A stretch of DNA of 5,531 bases from CAVXFS01 sp049582805 (GTDB lineage: Bacteria; Pseudomonadota; Gammaproteobacteria; Burkholderiales; Gallionellaceae): contig JBAUUR010000022.1 in NCBI GenBank assembly GCA_049582805.1, positions 1 through 5,531 on the forward strand, read 5' to 3'. This document shows positions 1 through 4,993 of this stretch, one piece after another; position 1 is the first letter of the stretch; every line of letters starts with the position of its first letter. The position numbers and the translations under genes are program-made. The notes below the pieces were generated by a model. It saw nothing but the letters and a program-made list of their open reading frames with translations, was not told the origin of the DNA and searched no databases.

Positions 1-92
1 CGAAGATGTTCAAAATATTCGCGTGCAGATTCCTCAGTAGAGAATCTCTGAGCAATTTGCATTAGGGTGATTTCGTTCATTTTAGTTTTCAT
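1..92 (-). CDS. IS1595-family transposase, N-terminal fragment
   Basis: Thirty codons of a leftward gene are visible and continue past the window edge. The peptide includes MNEITLMQIAQRFSTEESA and then REYFEHLR, the conserved N-terminal stretch of IS1595-family transposases just before their zinc-ribbon motif (usually W-P-x-G-x-x-C-P-x-C). The family encodes DDE/DDEN-type transposases that move the element by cutting and joining DNA ends. The start is drawn at the upstream ATG (92-90). The ATG at 80-78, giving MNEITL, is the alternative and the start more often seen in relatives. No strong Shine-Dalgarno separates the two. The catalytic domain is not in the window, so integrity cannot be judged. 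Confidence 0.75.
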   Translation of the reverse strand, partial: MKTKMNEITLMQIAQRFSTEESAREYFEHL

Positions 93-100
93 GTGACCGG

Positions 101-127
101 CCTATAGAAATAAAATAGTTTTGTCAA
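101..127 (-). promoter_or_regulatory. Possible promoter of the IS1595 transposase
   Basis: A perfect -35 hexamer TTGACA lies at 127-122 on the minus strand, just inside the proposed element end. A -10-like TATAGG (106-101) follows after a 15-bp spacer, about 10 bp before the transposase start. The -35 is strong, but the spacer is short and the -10 matches only four of six positions, so this is tentative. Confidence 0.35.
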
Positions 128-142
128 GCGCATAATTGCCCC

Positions 143-504
143 TTCTTTGAGCAAATTCAATTTCGAACTCCTTGAAGACGCTTGAAAAGATGTTAATTAT
201 TAAAATGAAATTTATAAAACAATTGCGATTGAATAAATACGGGCGAATACTTAGGTAGAAATACGTATCTAGTTGGTAACAGGAATATTCCATTCCAAAA
301 GAGTATTCCATTCGAAACAGGTATTCCATGCCAAACAAGGTAGTATTCGCCGGGGAAGTTGGGAGCTACGTTGATGCTGCTGGCGATATGAAATATCAGT
401 GATCGGTTATGAAGAAAGCGATGCAACAGAAAGTTTCTCTTGACCTGGAAAATTGCATGGATGCGCGATGAGCGCGAAGCCAAAGCAGTCAAGCCGAGCA
501 GACC
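143..504. other. Non-coding, AT-rich flank between the IS end and the kinase gene
   Basis: I see no convincing gene in these 362 bases. Base composition is strongly AT-rich up to about 350, then becomes similar to the kinase gene. Three 18-bp direct repeats lie at 286-340. In the kinase frame, a short ORF (ATG at 409) runs into a TGA at 469-471, and the frame is then open to the kinase ATG at 505 with no start codon between. A weak sigma70-like pair (TTGAAG at 172-177 and AATTAT at 195-200, 17 bp apart) could drive rightward transcription, but the match is poor. Confidence 0.6.
286..340. repeat. Three tandem ~18-bp direct repeats (TATTCCATTCCAAACAGG type)
   Basis: Copies start at 286, 304 and 322. 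Each begins TATTCCAT and continues with a variant of TCCAAAAGAG, TCGAAACAGG or GCCAAACAAGG. The period is exactly 18 between the first three starts; the last copy has one extra base. The period is a multiple of three, so minus-strand translation gives a GMEYLF/RMEYSF-like hexapeptide repeat. There is no start codon or Shine-Dalgarno to support a protein. The array could be protein-binding iterons upstream of the kinase or simple tandem slippage. Confidence 0.7.
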
Positions 505-2370
505 ATGCGTAAAAGCGAGGAGCGACTTCGCGCCATCATCAATCAGGTCCTCGTCGGCATTGTGCAGGCAGACCTGACCGGGCATATCACGTTCGTAAAC
601 GACCATTATTGCGAGATTACCGGCTATCCGCGCGAGGAACTGCTTGGCAAGCGATGGCAGGACCTCACCCATCCGGACGACATTTCGCAGAATATGGAAT
701 TATTCGACAAGATTGTGCGCGAAGACCAGCCGTTCTCATTCGAGAAACGCTACGTGCGCAAGAACGGCGAGTCCGTATGGGTAAGCATTGGCGCCACCAT
801 GCTGTACAGCGCTGACAGGCAGGTGATAGGCGGAATGGCTGTTGTGGTGGACATTTCCAAGCGCAAGCGGGTAGAGGAGTCGCTGAGAAAATCATCCGAG
901 GAAATTGCAGACCTCTACAACCACGCCCCCTGCGGCTACCACTCGCTGGACAAGGACGGCGTCATCCGCCGAATCAACGATACCGAACTTGCGTGGCTGG
1001 GCTATGCGCGGGATGAGGTGGTCGGGAAAATGAAGTGGACAGATTTAATTGCATCCGCGAGCCAGCAAATATTCCGGGAAAATTTTCCCGGCTTCATGAA
1101 GCGGGGATTTGTCCATGACCTGGAGTTCGAGATGATCCGCAAGGATGGCACGGCATTTTTCGCTCTGGTAAATGCGACAGCCATTTATGACCCCAGCGGT
1201 GATTACCTCATGAGCCGCTCAACGCTGCAGGACATCACCAAGCGCAAGGCGGCGGAAAGCGCGCGGGCAAAGAGCGACGAGCGCGCGCGATTGGCGATCA
1301 GCGCATCGAACTTGGCATTGTGGGACTACGATCTGGCGACAGGCAGCGTGTACTTGTCGGAGGGTTGGTCACAGCTCCTCGGTGGCGAACAGCAACCGAC
1401 CTTCACCACGATACAAGCGCTTACCGATCTGGTTCCGGAGGAAGAGCAGCAGATGGTGAGAGATGCGATTCTGGGGGCCGTGAAAGGGGGTGTTACATCT
1501 TTGTATCAGGTCACGCACAGGGTGAGAAAGCCGAACGGTGAATACATCTGGATATTAAGCGAAGGACACGTCACCGACCGCGCCCCGGATGGGCAGGCGC
1601 TACGCATGATAGGCACCAACCGCGACATCACTTACCGGAAAAAACTGGAAAGGGAAATTCAGGAGCAGCGCAATGAAATGGAGGAGTTGCAAAAATTGCA
1701 CGTCGCCGCCCAGACTGCCGCGGCTATCGCCCATGAACTGAACCAGCCTTTGCTGGCCATCGCCTCGTATTGCGGGGCCGCGCGCATGTTGCTGCAAGCC
1801 GAAAAACCCGACCTCGATAAAATCCGCAATGCCGTCGAGGCAAGCGAGCGGCAAGCGCAGCGCGCCGGACAATCCATCCGCGAACTGCTCGAATTCCTGA
1901 GCATGAAGGAATTCTCCATCGAGTCATTTGACCTCAACCAGGAAATCATTGGCGCCCTGAATTCTGTAAGAGCAGAACAGGAGTTCCAGGCCATTCTTCA
2001 TCTGGAAGAGGGGCTTCCTTTGGTCCTGGCCAACCGCTCCCAGGTACGAAAGGTGCTGCTCAATCTGCTGCATAACGGCATCGAGGCCATGCAGGAAGCA
2101 GGCGTGCCGCAGCCTGCCATTACCGTGACCGTACGCACGATCAAGGACAAAAACGTTGCCCAGGTGACCATACGGGACAACGGGCCGGGTTTCCGGGATG
2201 AGGATATCCAGCGCCTGTTTCAGCCGTTCTTTACCACCAAGGCCAGAGGCATTGGCCTGGGGCTGGCCATCAGCCGCTCGCTGGTCGAGGCGAACGGCGG
2301 CCAGCTCTGGGTTGACCCTCAGGAAAAGTCCGGCGCCACTTTCCATCTTACTTTGCCTTTTGCGCCATGA
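505..2370 (+). CDS. PAS-PAS-PAS sensor histidine kinase, FixL/TodS-like
   Basis: A 621-aa cytoplasmic sensor kinase with no membrane segment or signal peptide. Three PAS modules are each closed by a D-I-(S/T)-x-R-K type motif at about residues 116, 243 and 374. The first opens with the usual SEERLRAIINQV and contains VRKNGESVWVS. A short charged coiled coil (about 376-400) leads into the HisKA domain with phospho-acceptor His410 in AAIAHELNQPL. The ATPase domain has the N box (Asn524), DNGPGF (558-563), FFTTK and GIGLGL (582-587), so all catalytic motifs are present. Such kinases autophosphorylate on His in response to a PAS-sensed cue (redox, gas or a small ligand) and pass phosphate to a FixJ-type regulator. 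The cue cannot be read from sequence. No heme- or FAD-specific residues were assigned. ATG505 is the first start available after an in-frame stop at 469-471; the Shine-Dalgarno is weak and the upstream in-frame codons look like linker, so the original N-terminus may have been longer. The stop overlaps the partner gene's start as ATGA. Confidence 0.93.
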   Translation: MRKSEERLRAIINQVLVGIVQADLTGHITFVNDHYCEITGYPREELLGKRWQDLTHPDDISQNMELFDKIVREDQPFSFEKRYVRKNGESVWVSIGATMLYSADRQVIGGMAVVVDISKRKRVEESLRKSSEEIADLYNHAPCGYHSLDKDGVIRRINDTELAWLGYARDEVVGKMKWTDLIASASQQIFRENFPGFMKRGFVHDLEFEMIRKDGTAFFALVNATAIYDPSGDYLMSRSTLQDITKRKAAESARAKSDERARLAISASNLALWDYDLATGSVYLSEGWSQLLGGEQQPTFTTIQALTDLVPEEEQQMVRDAILGAVKGGVTSLYQVTHRVRKPNGEYIWILSEGHVTDRAPDGQALRMIGTNRDITYRKKLEREIQEQRNEMEELQKLHVAAQTAAAIAHELNQPLLAIASYCGAARMLLQAEKPDLDKIRNAVEASERQAQRAGQSIRELLEFLSMKEFSIESFDLNQEIIGALNSVRAEQEFQAILHLEEGLPLVLANRSQVRKVLLNLLHNGIEAMQEAGVPQPAITVTVRTIKDKNVAQVTIRDNGPGFRDEDIQRLFQPFFTTKARGIGLGLAISRSLVEANGGQLWVDPQEKSGATFHLTLPFAP

Positions 2371-2632
2371 GCGCACCCGACAACGTGTACGTAGTGGACG
2401 ATGACGAAGCGGTGCGGGACGCGCTCGCCATGCTGCAGGAAGAACTGACGCGGCGCGGCGTGTGGCTGCCGTGATCTTTCTTTCCGGGCATGGCACCATT
2501 GCGACCACGGTGCGCACCATCAAGGCCGGCGCGCTGGATTTCCTGACCAAACCGGTGAACGGTTCGCTATTGCTGGCCAGCGTGCGCGATGCATTAGAGA
2601 AGTGTTCATCCTTGCAACAACAGGAACCCTAA
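2367..2632 (+). pseudogene. FixJ/LuxR-type response regulator remnant, internally deleted and frameshifted
   Basis: This was the kinase's partner, starting at the ATGA overlap. The first frame reads MSAPDNVYVVDDDEAVRDAL, the acidic pocket of a receiver domain, then jumps from AML directly to QEELTRRGVWLP and stops at 2472-2474. The rest resumes one frame over from 2471 as VIFLSGHGTIATTVRTIKAG, then ALDFLTKPVNGSLLLASVRD, ending at TAA 2630-2632. Compared with ordinary FixJ-type receivers, about 40 residues are missing between AML and QEEL, including the phospho-acceptor Asp. One G also appears lost in the CTGCCG/GTGATC stretch. The conserved Ser in FLSGHG and Lys in FLTKP survive in the second frame. 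There is no LuxR-type helix-turn-helix after the Gln-rich linker, so the output domain is also gone. It cannot make a phosphorylatable regulator. The homologue comparison is from knowledge of the family. Confidence 0.9.
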
Positions 2633-2850
2633 TGCAGTGTAGCCGTTCTGTGCGCTTCACCTGTATTGATGCAATTGGATTCCACAGAAATGCGCTTTAA
2701 TAACGCTTGCCATTCTTCTTCACTTATTAGGCCGCACATATAGAATGCGCCACAAAGGCCTGTTGCCATGCCACGGCCATGCGGCGTGTCTATATCTGTA
2801 GGAGCATCCTCGATTACGTCAAGGGCCATACGTTTATTAAATGATTCCAT
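2629..2850 (-). CDS. Hypothetical 73-aa protein
   Basis: The product starts MESFNKRMALDVIEDAPTDI and contains GLCGAFYMCGLISEEEWQAL followed by LKRI. It is a soluble, mixed-charge protein with two Cys in the central hydrophobic patch and no signal or membrane segment. The SEEEWQALLKRI end looks like an amphipathic helix. I do not recognise a named family, but the composition and codon choice look like a real gene rather than a shadow. ATG at 2850-2848 is preceded by a G-rich GGGGGGAA, an imperfect and close ribosome site. The gene converges on the response-regulator remnant and its TAG overlaps that remnant's TAA, so erosion of the regulator's 3' end stopped at this gene. Confidence 0.6.
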   Translation of the reverse strand: MESFNKRMALDVIEDAPTDIDTPHGRGMATGLCGAFYMCGLISEEEWQALLKRISVESNCINTGEAHRTATLH

Positions 2851-2970
2851 TTCCCCCCAAGGAAAGAGACCAACACGGTGTCGGATGTCTTAATTTTTGA
2901 CTTCAACTTATGAATGCGTAACTATTCAGACAGACAGGTTCTTGCTCAATGCAAACCCAGTATCTGCAGG

Positions 2971-2994
2971 AAAAAAACCGACTTGGCCTGTCTG
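2971..2994 (-). terminator. Degenerate T-tract element downstream of the 39-aa gene
   Basis: Read leftward, the sequence is CAGACAGGCCAAGTCGG followed by seven T. It resembles the terminator at 3231-3254, matching at about 19 of 24 positions, and sits about 30 bp after the stop of the 39-aa gene. Its hairpin is poor (only GAC/GTC pairs well), so it may be a decayed terminator copy rather than a working one. Confidence 0.35.
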
Positions 2995-3023
2995 ATCTGC
3001 GCTGTTTGATTCTTACCTGTTCA

Positions 3024-3143
3024 TCACGTAACCATCCACCCTATCAACACCGCGACAATCAGCAGCAACACCAGTGCCGGGACCGTGCCTTTCTGTTTTG
3101 CCTGATTATCATGTTCGTCGGTGGTGGAAGCATTGGTCTCCAT
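3024..3143 (-). CDS. Small single-pass membrane protein, 39 aa
   Basis: The peptide is a polar, acidic N-terminus (METNASTTDEHDNQAKQKGT) followed by a hydrophobic helix (VPALVLLLIVAVLIGWMV) ending one residue before the stop. The predicted form is a tail-anchored inner-membrane miniprotein. GGGA lies seven bases before the ATG (3143-3141), a usable Shine-Dalgarno. It is the second of two leftward genes behind the DUF4236 gene. It shares that protein's layout of an HE/DEH-rich linker plus a terminal hydrophobic helix, and the DNA after each stop is also alike. I infer partial duplication of the DUF4236 gene's 3' end. No function is known. Its shortness is the main reason for doubt; the clean membrane helix and ribosome site support it. 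Confidence 0.55.
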   Translation of the reverse strand: METNASTTDEHDNQAKQKGTVPALVLLLIVAVLIGWMVT

Positions 3144-3230
3144 GATGAAGTCCCATGTGGTTGCGGTTGAAAAAAGCATACATCATTTGCCCTTGGCCTA
3201 GAATTGGACGAAGGTACAATCAGCAGGCGC

Positions 3231-3254
3231 AAAAAAAACGGCATGGCCGGTCTG
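3231..3254 (-). terminator. Rho-independent terminator of the DUF4236 gene
   Basis: On the minus strand, CGGC-CAT-GCCG forms a short hairpin and is followed directly by eight T (3238-3231). It lies about 20 bp after the DUF4236 stop. The stem is only four base pairs but GC-rich with an uninterrupted T tract. Confidence 0.6.
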
Positions 3255-3273
3255 TGCTTTGGGTCTTTGGCTC

Positions 3274-3612
3274 TTACTTCACCAGCAAAAAGATCAACAG
3301 CACGAGCAGCAGCAAAAAAATAATTCCAGCAATCTTGCTTGTCGATGGTGGCGGATTTTCGGCAATAGCTCGATGCTCCTGTTCTTCATGTTCGCCGGTA
3401 GTGGCTTGACGAGGGGGATCGGCATGAGTTCGCGTGGTTTGGATGTAACTTAAGCCTGTGCCGGGAATGCTGGCGGTGGTTTTGACCTGGCCGCGCCTAA
3501 AGTTGACGGTGAAGCCCTTGTCGCCGACTGACGTGCTGATCCCTGTCTTACTCAGATTGAACCAAACGTGCGGAATAAGTTTGATGCGCCGCCGAAAACG
3601 AAAAAAGCCCAT
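3274..3612 (-). CDS. DUF4236 domain protein with C-terminal membrane anchor
   Basis: The 112-aa product begins MGFFRFRRRIKLIPHVWFNL, then SKTGISTSVGDKGFTVNF and IPGTGLSY. This is the short beta-rich DUF4236 module (about residues 1-55), whose members share the R-F-R-(R/K), N-L-S-K-(S/T)-G and PGTGLSY signatures. A polar linker with HEEQEH follows, then a very hydrophobic C-terminal helix (IAGIIFLLLLVLLIFLLVK), giving a predicted cytoplasmic domain tethered to the inner membrane. The function of DUF4236 is unknown. I chose ATG 3612-3610 because GGGAGG lies eight bases upstream; an in-frame GTG nine bases earlier overlaps that Shine-Dalgarno and is unlikely. A truncated IS3 transposase lies about 80 bp upstream, so the native promoter may have been displaced. 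A terminator follows at 3231-3254. Confidence 0.85.
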   Translation of the reverse strand: MGFFRFRRRIKLIPHVWFNLSKTGISTSVGDKGFTVNFRRGQVKTTASIPGTGLSYIQTTRTHADPPRQATTGEHEEQEHRAIAENPPPSTSKIAGIIFLLLLVLLIFLLVK

Positions 3613-3689
3613 ATCTGCCACCTCCCTGCGGCATCATGCCACGAATGTTAGCTTGTGGCGCGAACGACATGAACCTTGCTCAGTGTGTC

Positions 3690-3933
3690 GTGCGATATCG
3701 AACCCGGCAGCCCTTGGGAGAACGGGTATTCCGAGAGCTTCAACGGGACACTGCGGGATGAAATGCTCAACGGAGAGATATTCTATGGTGTCAGGGAGGC
3801 GCAAGCGATGGTGAATCAGTGGGTGCGTCATTACAACACCACTTGTCCGCACAGTTCACTGGCGTATAAGCCACCCGCACCAGAAGCCAGAATCAATGCG
3901 TCCTTTCAGAATTTTTACCCAATGATGCATTGA
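3690..3933 (+). pseudogene. IS3-family transposase (OrfB), C-terminal remnant
   Basis: About 80 residues survive: DIEPGSPWENGYSESFNGTL, then RDEMLNGEIFYGVREAQAMV, NQWVRHYNTTCPHSSLAYKP and PAPEA. This is the end of the rve-type DDE integrase core of IS3-family OrfB. The Glu of SPWENGYxESFN is the third catalytic acid. The two catalytic Asp, the N-terminal half and OrfA are absent. Homology starts abruptly at about 3690; the open frame extends to a TTG at 3676 but without family similarity. The TGA is at 3931-3933. The following 30 bp (to about 3966) may be leftover IS right end, but no terminal repeat is clear. It is non-functional. Confidence 0.88.
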
Positions 3934-3990
3934 CGTATGATGCAAAAACTCTCTCAACAAATGGCAATGAACGACCGGCGAGGGTTTCGG

Positions 3991-4032
3991 ATTACGGCTC
4001 AAGCCGGTAATAAGTCGACCTAACGGTCGACT
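3991..4032. repeat. Two adjacent hairpin-forming inverted repeats
   Basis: First, ATTACGGCT-CA-AGCCGGTAAT (3991-4011) pairs over nine positions with one bulged G at 4006. One base later, AGTCGACC-TAAC-GGTCGACT (4013-4032) is a perfect 8-bp stem with a 4-nt loop. Neither is followed by a T tract, so they are not ordinary terminators. A looser inverted repeat, AACGAAC/GTTCGTT, follows at 4048-4073. They lie in the 210-bp gap between the IS3 remnant and the riboswitch-controlled gene, where I see no coding sequence. They may be a structured RNA, protein-binding sites or recombination sites. Confidence 0.65.
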
Positions 4033-4091
4033 GAATTCAAAGTCAAAAACGAACGCCATGTTTTAAGTTCGTTAGTGACACAACGAAAATC

Positions 4092-4119
4092 AAACCCTTC
4101 CGCTTGAAAGCGGGGGTTT
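4092..4119 (-). terminator. Probable terminator of the riboswitch-controlled gene
   Basis: AAACCC and GGGTTT flank CCGCTT-GA-AAGCGG, giving a 12-bp stem with a two-base bulge. Read leftward, it is followed by GATTTTCG, a modest T-rich tail, and lies about 26 bp after the stop of the 62-aa gene. The weak T tract leaves room for another role, such as a transposon-end hairpin. Confidence 0.55.
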
Positions 4120-4144
4120 ACGGATCCCCAAAGGCGACTCTAAA

Positions 4145-4333
4145 TCAGCTTTGGTCAGACTTGGATGGCTTCAGTTCGTCTTCTGTTGCGTGAAGAGCTT
4201 CGTATCTTGCCCGCAACTCTTGAAATTTTGGAGATTTTGGGGAAGATGAGCCGAGAGGCAATCTGCCGATTGGGCTGCCCATAGTGGCACGATCAGCGGG
4301 ATGAATTTCCGGAACTGGCTTGACAGGTGACAT
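4145..4333 (-). CDS. Hypothetical 62-aa protein under c-di-GMP riboswitch control
   Basis: The product starts MSPVKPVPEIHPADRATMGS and ends with a charged helix-like part (PKFQELRARYEALHATED). It is hydrophilic, rich in Pro, Ser and Lys, with no Cys, signal peptide or membrane segment, and I recognise no family. The start is ATG 4333-4331 because AAAGGAG lies five bases upstream; an in-frame ATG 15 bases earlier lies within the leader ahead of that site. The 5' leader holds a c-di-GMP-I aptamer (4382-4462) and a helix able to cover the Shine-Dalgarno. A terminator hairpin lies just downstream. The gene therefore appears to be monocistronic and tuned by c-di-GMP. That context makes a real protein likely despite its length. 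Its role may lie in motility, attachment or surface behaviour, but that is inference from the ligand only. Confidence 0.7.
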   Translation of the reverse strand: MSPVKPVPEIHPADRATMGSPIGRLPLGSSSPKSPKFQELRARYEALHATEDELKPSKSDQS

Positions 4334-4335
4334 GA

Positions 4336-4368
4336 CTACTCCTTTCATAACAGCAAACAGAGGAGCAG
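4336..4368 (-). promoter_or_regulatory. Shine-Dalgarno-sequestering hairpin (riboswitch expression platform)
   Basis: On the minus strand, CTGCTCCT (4368-4361) can pair with AGGAGTAG (4343-4336), eight pairs with one G-U wobble and a 17-nt loop. The 3' strand contains the AGGAG of the 62-aa gene's ribosome site, so the helix would block translation. It starts 13 nt after the aptamer. No terminator precedes the start codon, so translational control is the simplest reading. Whether ligand forms or opens this helix cannot be told from sequence. Confidence 0.6.
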
Positions 4369-4381
4369 CCAGAAGTAAACG

Positions 4382-4462
4382 ATGACGGCCCCGCTATCAT
4401 AGGTTTTACCCTTTAGATCGGAAACTTTGCGTCCCTGTTTTTCAACAGGTTTGCCTTTTCAT
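4382..4462 (-). promoter_or_regulatory. Cyclic-di-GMP class I riboswitch aptamer (GEMM-I)
   Basis: Minus-strand reading shows the class I landmarks in order. GGCAAACC is at 4455-4448. P2 is CCTGTT-GAAA-AACAGG (4449-4434), a perfect stem with a GNRA tetraloop. GACGCAAAG follows at 4433-4425. P3 has CCG/CGG at its base and a TCTAAAGG/CCTATGA tetraloop receptor, then AGCGGGGCC. P1 closes with GGC/GCC and ATGA/TCAT. The receptor matches the 11-nt GAAA receptor (CCUAAG/UAUGG) with its closing C-G pair replaced by U-A, a compensatory change that supports a functional fold. The aptamer binds the second messenger c-di-GMP and controls the downstream mRNA, here the 62-aa gene. The assignment rests on remembered consensus, not a covariance search. 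Confidence 0.88.
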
Positions 4463-4575
4463 TGGACCAACCAGAAATAAATCTAGTAGATCGCAACTGA
4501 ACTCTGGCAGAAATATTTGTTTAGTGCAAGTAGAAGTTTATTGGCTCGGGAGCATGGTCGATGTCTGCGGATGGC

Positions 4576-4657
4576 GTGCGCCGTGCAAAAAACGGCCTTT
4601 TCTGTGGGTGTAAGTCCCACCCGGCAACCGCTCCAGCCGGAGGTAACCGGAGCAACT
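4576..4657 (+). mobile_element. Probable 5' fragment of a group II intron (domain I start)
   Basis: The segment begins with GTGCG, matching the group II intron 5' consensus GUGYG. It continues with a GCC/GGC hairpin and then GTGGG-TGTAAGT-CCCAC, a stem-loop resembling the GGGUGUAAGUCCC-type hairpin near the start of bacterial intron domain I. A nested CCGG...CTCC-AGCC-GGAG...CCGG hairpin follows (4621-4650). No reverse transcriptase ORF and no domain V (GAGC...GUUC hairpin) occur downstream, so only the 5' end would remain. The right boundary is unknown; I stop at the next ORF's start. Alternatively it is an unrelated structured leader of that ORF. Confidence 0.35.
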
Positions 4658-4993
4658 ATGGAGGCAACGAAATGGTTGAAGCCTTCGGGTAAGCGTGAGA
4701 TGATCGGACTGCCCGTGCTCCGTCATCGAGAGTGGCTGCTCAATATCGATTTTGCCAAACGCGAAACATTCGCCTATGCCTGCGAGGCCTATAGCCGAAT
4801 TCTTGAGCTTGGCGAAACACGCTCAGCGCGTAGCAGACTTTTGTCAGAACTTGCCGAAGGACCGATGCCGCCGGACGAGCGTGTGCAGGGAGCTGAGTAT
4901 GTCGATATTCTTCGAGAGGCCGTTACCGCCAGGAATGGCTGGAAACGCATCCTTGATCGGTGTTCTCTCCCTAAGTCGACCCGCCGCAATTGA
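4658..4993 (+). CDS. Hypothetical 111-aa protein
   Basis: ATG 4658 has GGAG five bases upstream and is preferred over the frame's earlier starts, which lie within the intron-like segment. A second ATG at 4697 (MIGLPVLRHREWLLNIDFAK) is possible. The body, RETFAYACEAYSRILELGET, then RLLSELAEGPMPPDERVQGA and EYVDILREAVTARNGWKRIL, reads as a soluble helical protein with normal codon use. No signal peptide, membrane helix or catalytic motif stands out and I do not recognise the family. It does not resemble a group II reverse transcriptase or maturase. It may be a C-terminal piece of a longer gene whose start was replaced by the intron-like sequence. Confidence 0.45.
   Translation: MEATKWLKPSGKREMIGLPVLRHREWLLNIDFAKRETFAYACEAYSRILELGETRSARSRLLSELAEGPMPPDERVQGAEYVDILREAVTARNGWKRILDRCSLPKSTRRN

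Larger units (their letters stand above)
1..142 (-). mobile_element. Left-hand end of an IS1595-family insertion sequence (partial)
   Basis: This segment carries the start of a transposase gene reading out of the window, plus about 50 bp of upstream DNA. Read on the minus strand, that upstream DNA begins with GGGGCAATTATGCG at 142-129, and a G-run is a plausible IS1595-type terminus. The outer boundary is therefore placed at 142. The adjacent octamer TTCTTTGA (143-150) would be the target-site duplication if the family's usual 8-bp duplication applies. The other end lies outside the window, so neither the terminal repeat nor the duplication can be confirmed here. The family call comes from the protein; the exact end is inference. 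Confidence 0.55.

Noticed and set aside
102..338. 78-aa minus-strand ORF with GMEYLF-type hexapeptide repeats
   Set aside because: It starts at TTG without a ribosome site, and its repeats are just the 18-bp DNA repeats read in frame. It also runs through the IS end.
193..672. 159-aa minus-strand ORF
   Set aside because: It is antisense to the kinase start and to the 18-bp repeats, and shows no recognisable domain; the kinase frame is clearly the coding one.
1924..2550. 208-aa minus-strand ORF
   Set aside because: It is a shadow of the kinase ATPase domain and the regulator remnant in GC-rich DNA; Arg/Ala-rich with no family features.
2971..3260. CRISPR-like repeat pair
   Set aside because: Only two diverged copies 260 bp apart, each downstream of a gene and ending in a T tract; duplicated gene ends explain them better.
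4018..4077. Possible integron attC site (ACCTAAC ... GTTAGTG)
   Set aside because: The right-hand core does not fit GTTRRRY, the inner boxes do not pair, and no integrase or cassette array is visible.
4396..4424. A sigma70-like promoter on the minus strand (TTTCCG, 17 bp, TATGAT) just before the 62-aa gene
   Set aside because: Both hexamers fall inside the conserved P3 region of the c-di-GMP-I aptamer, which explains them fully.
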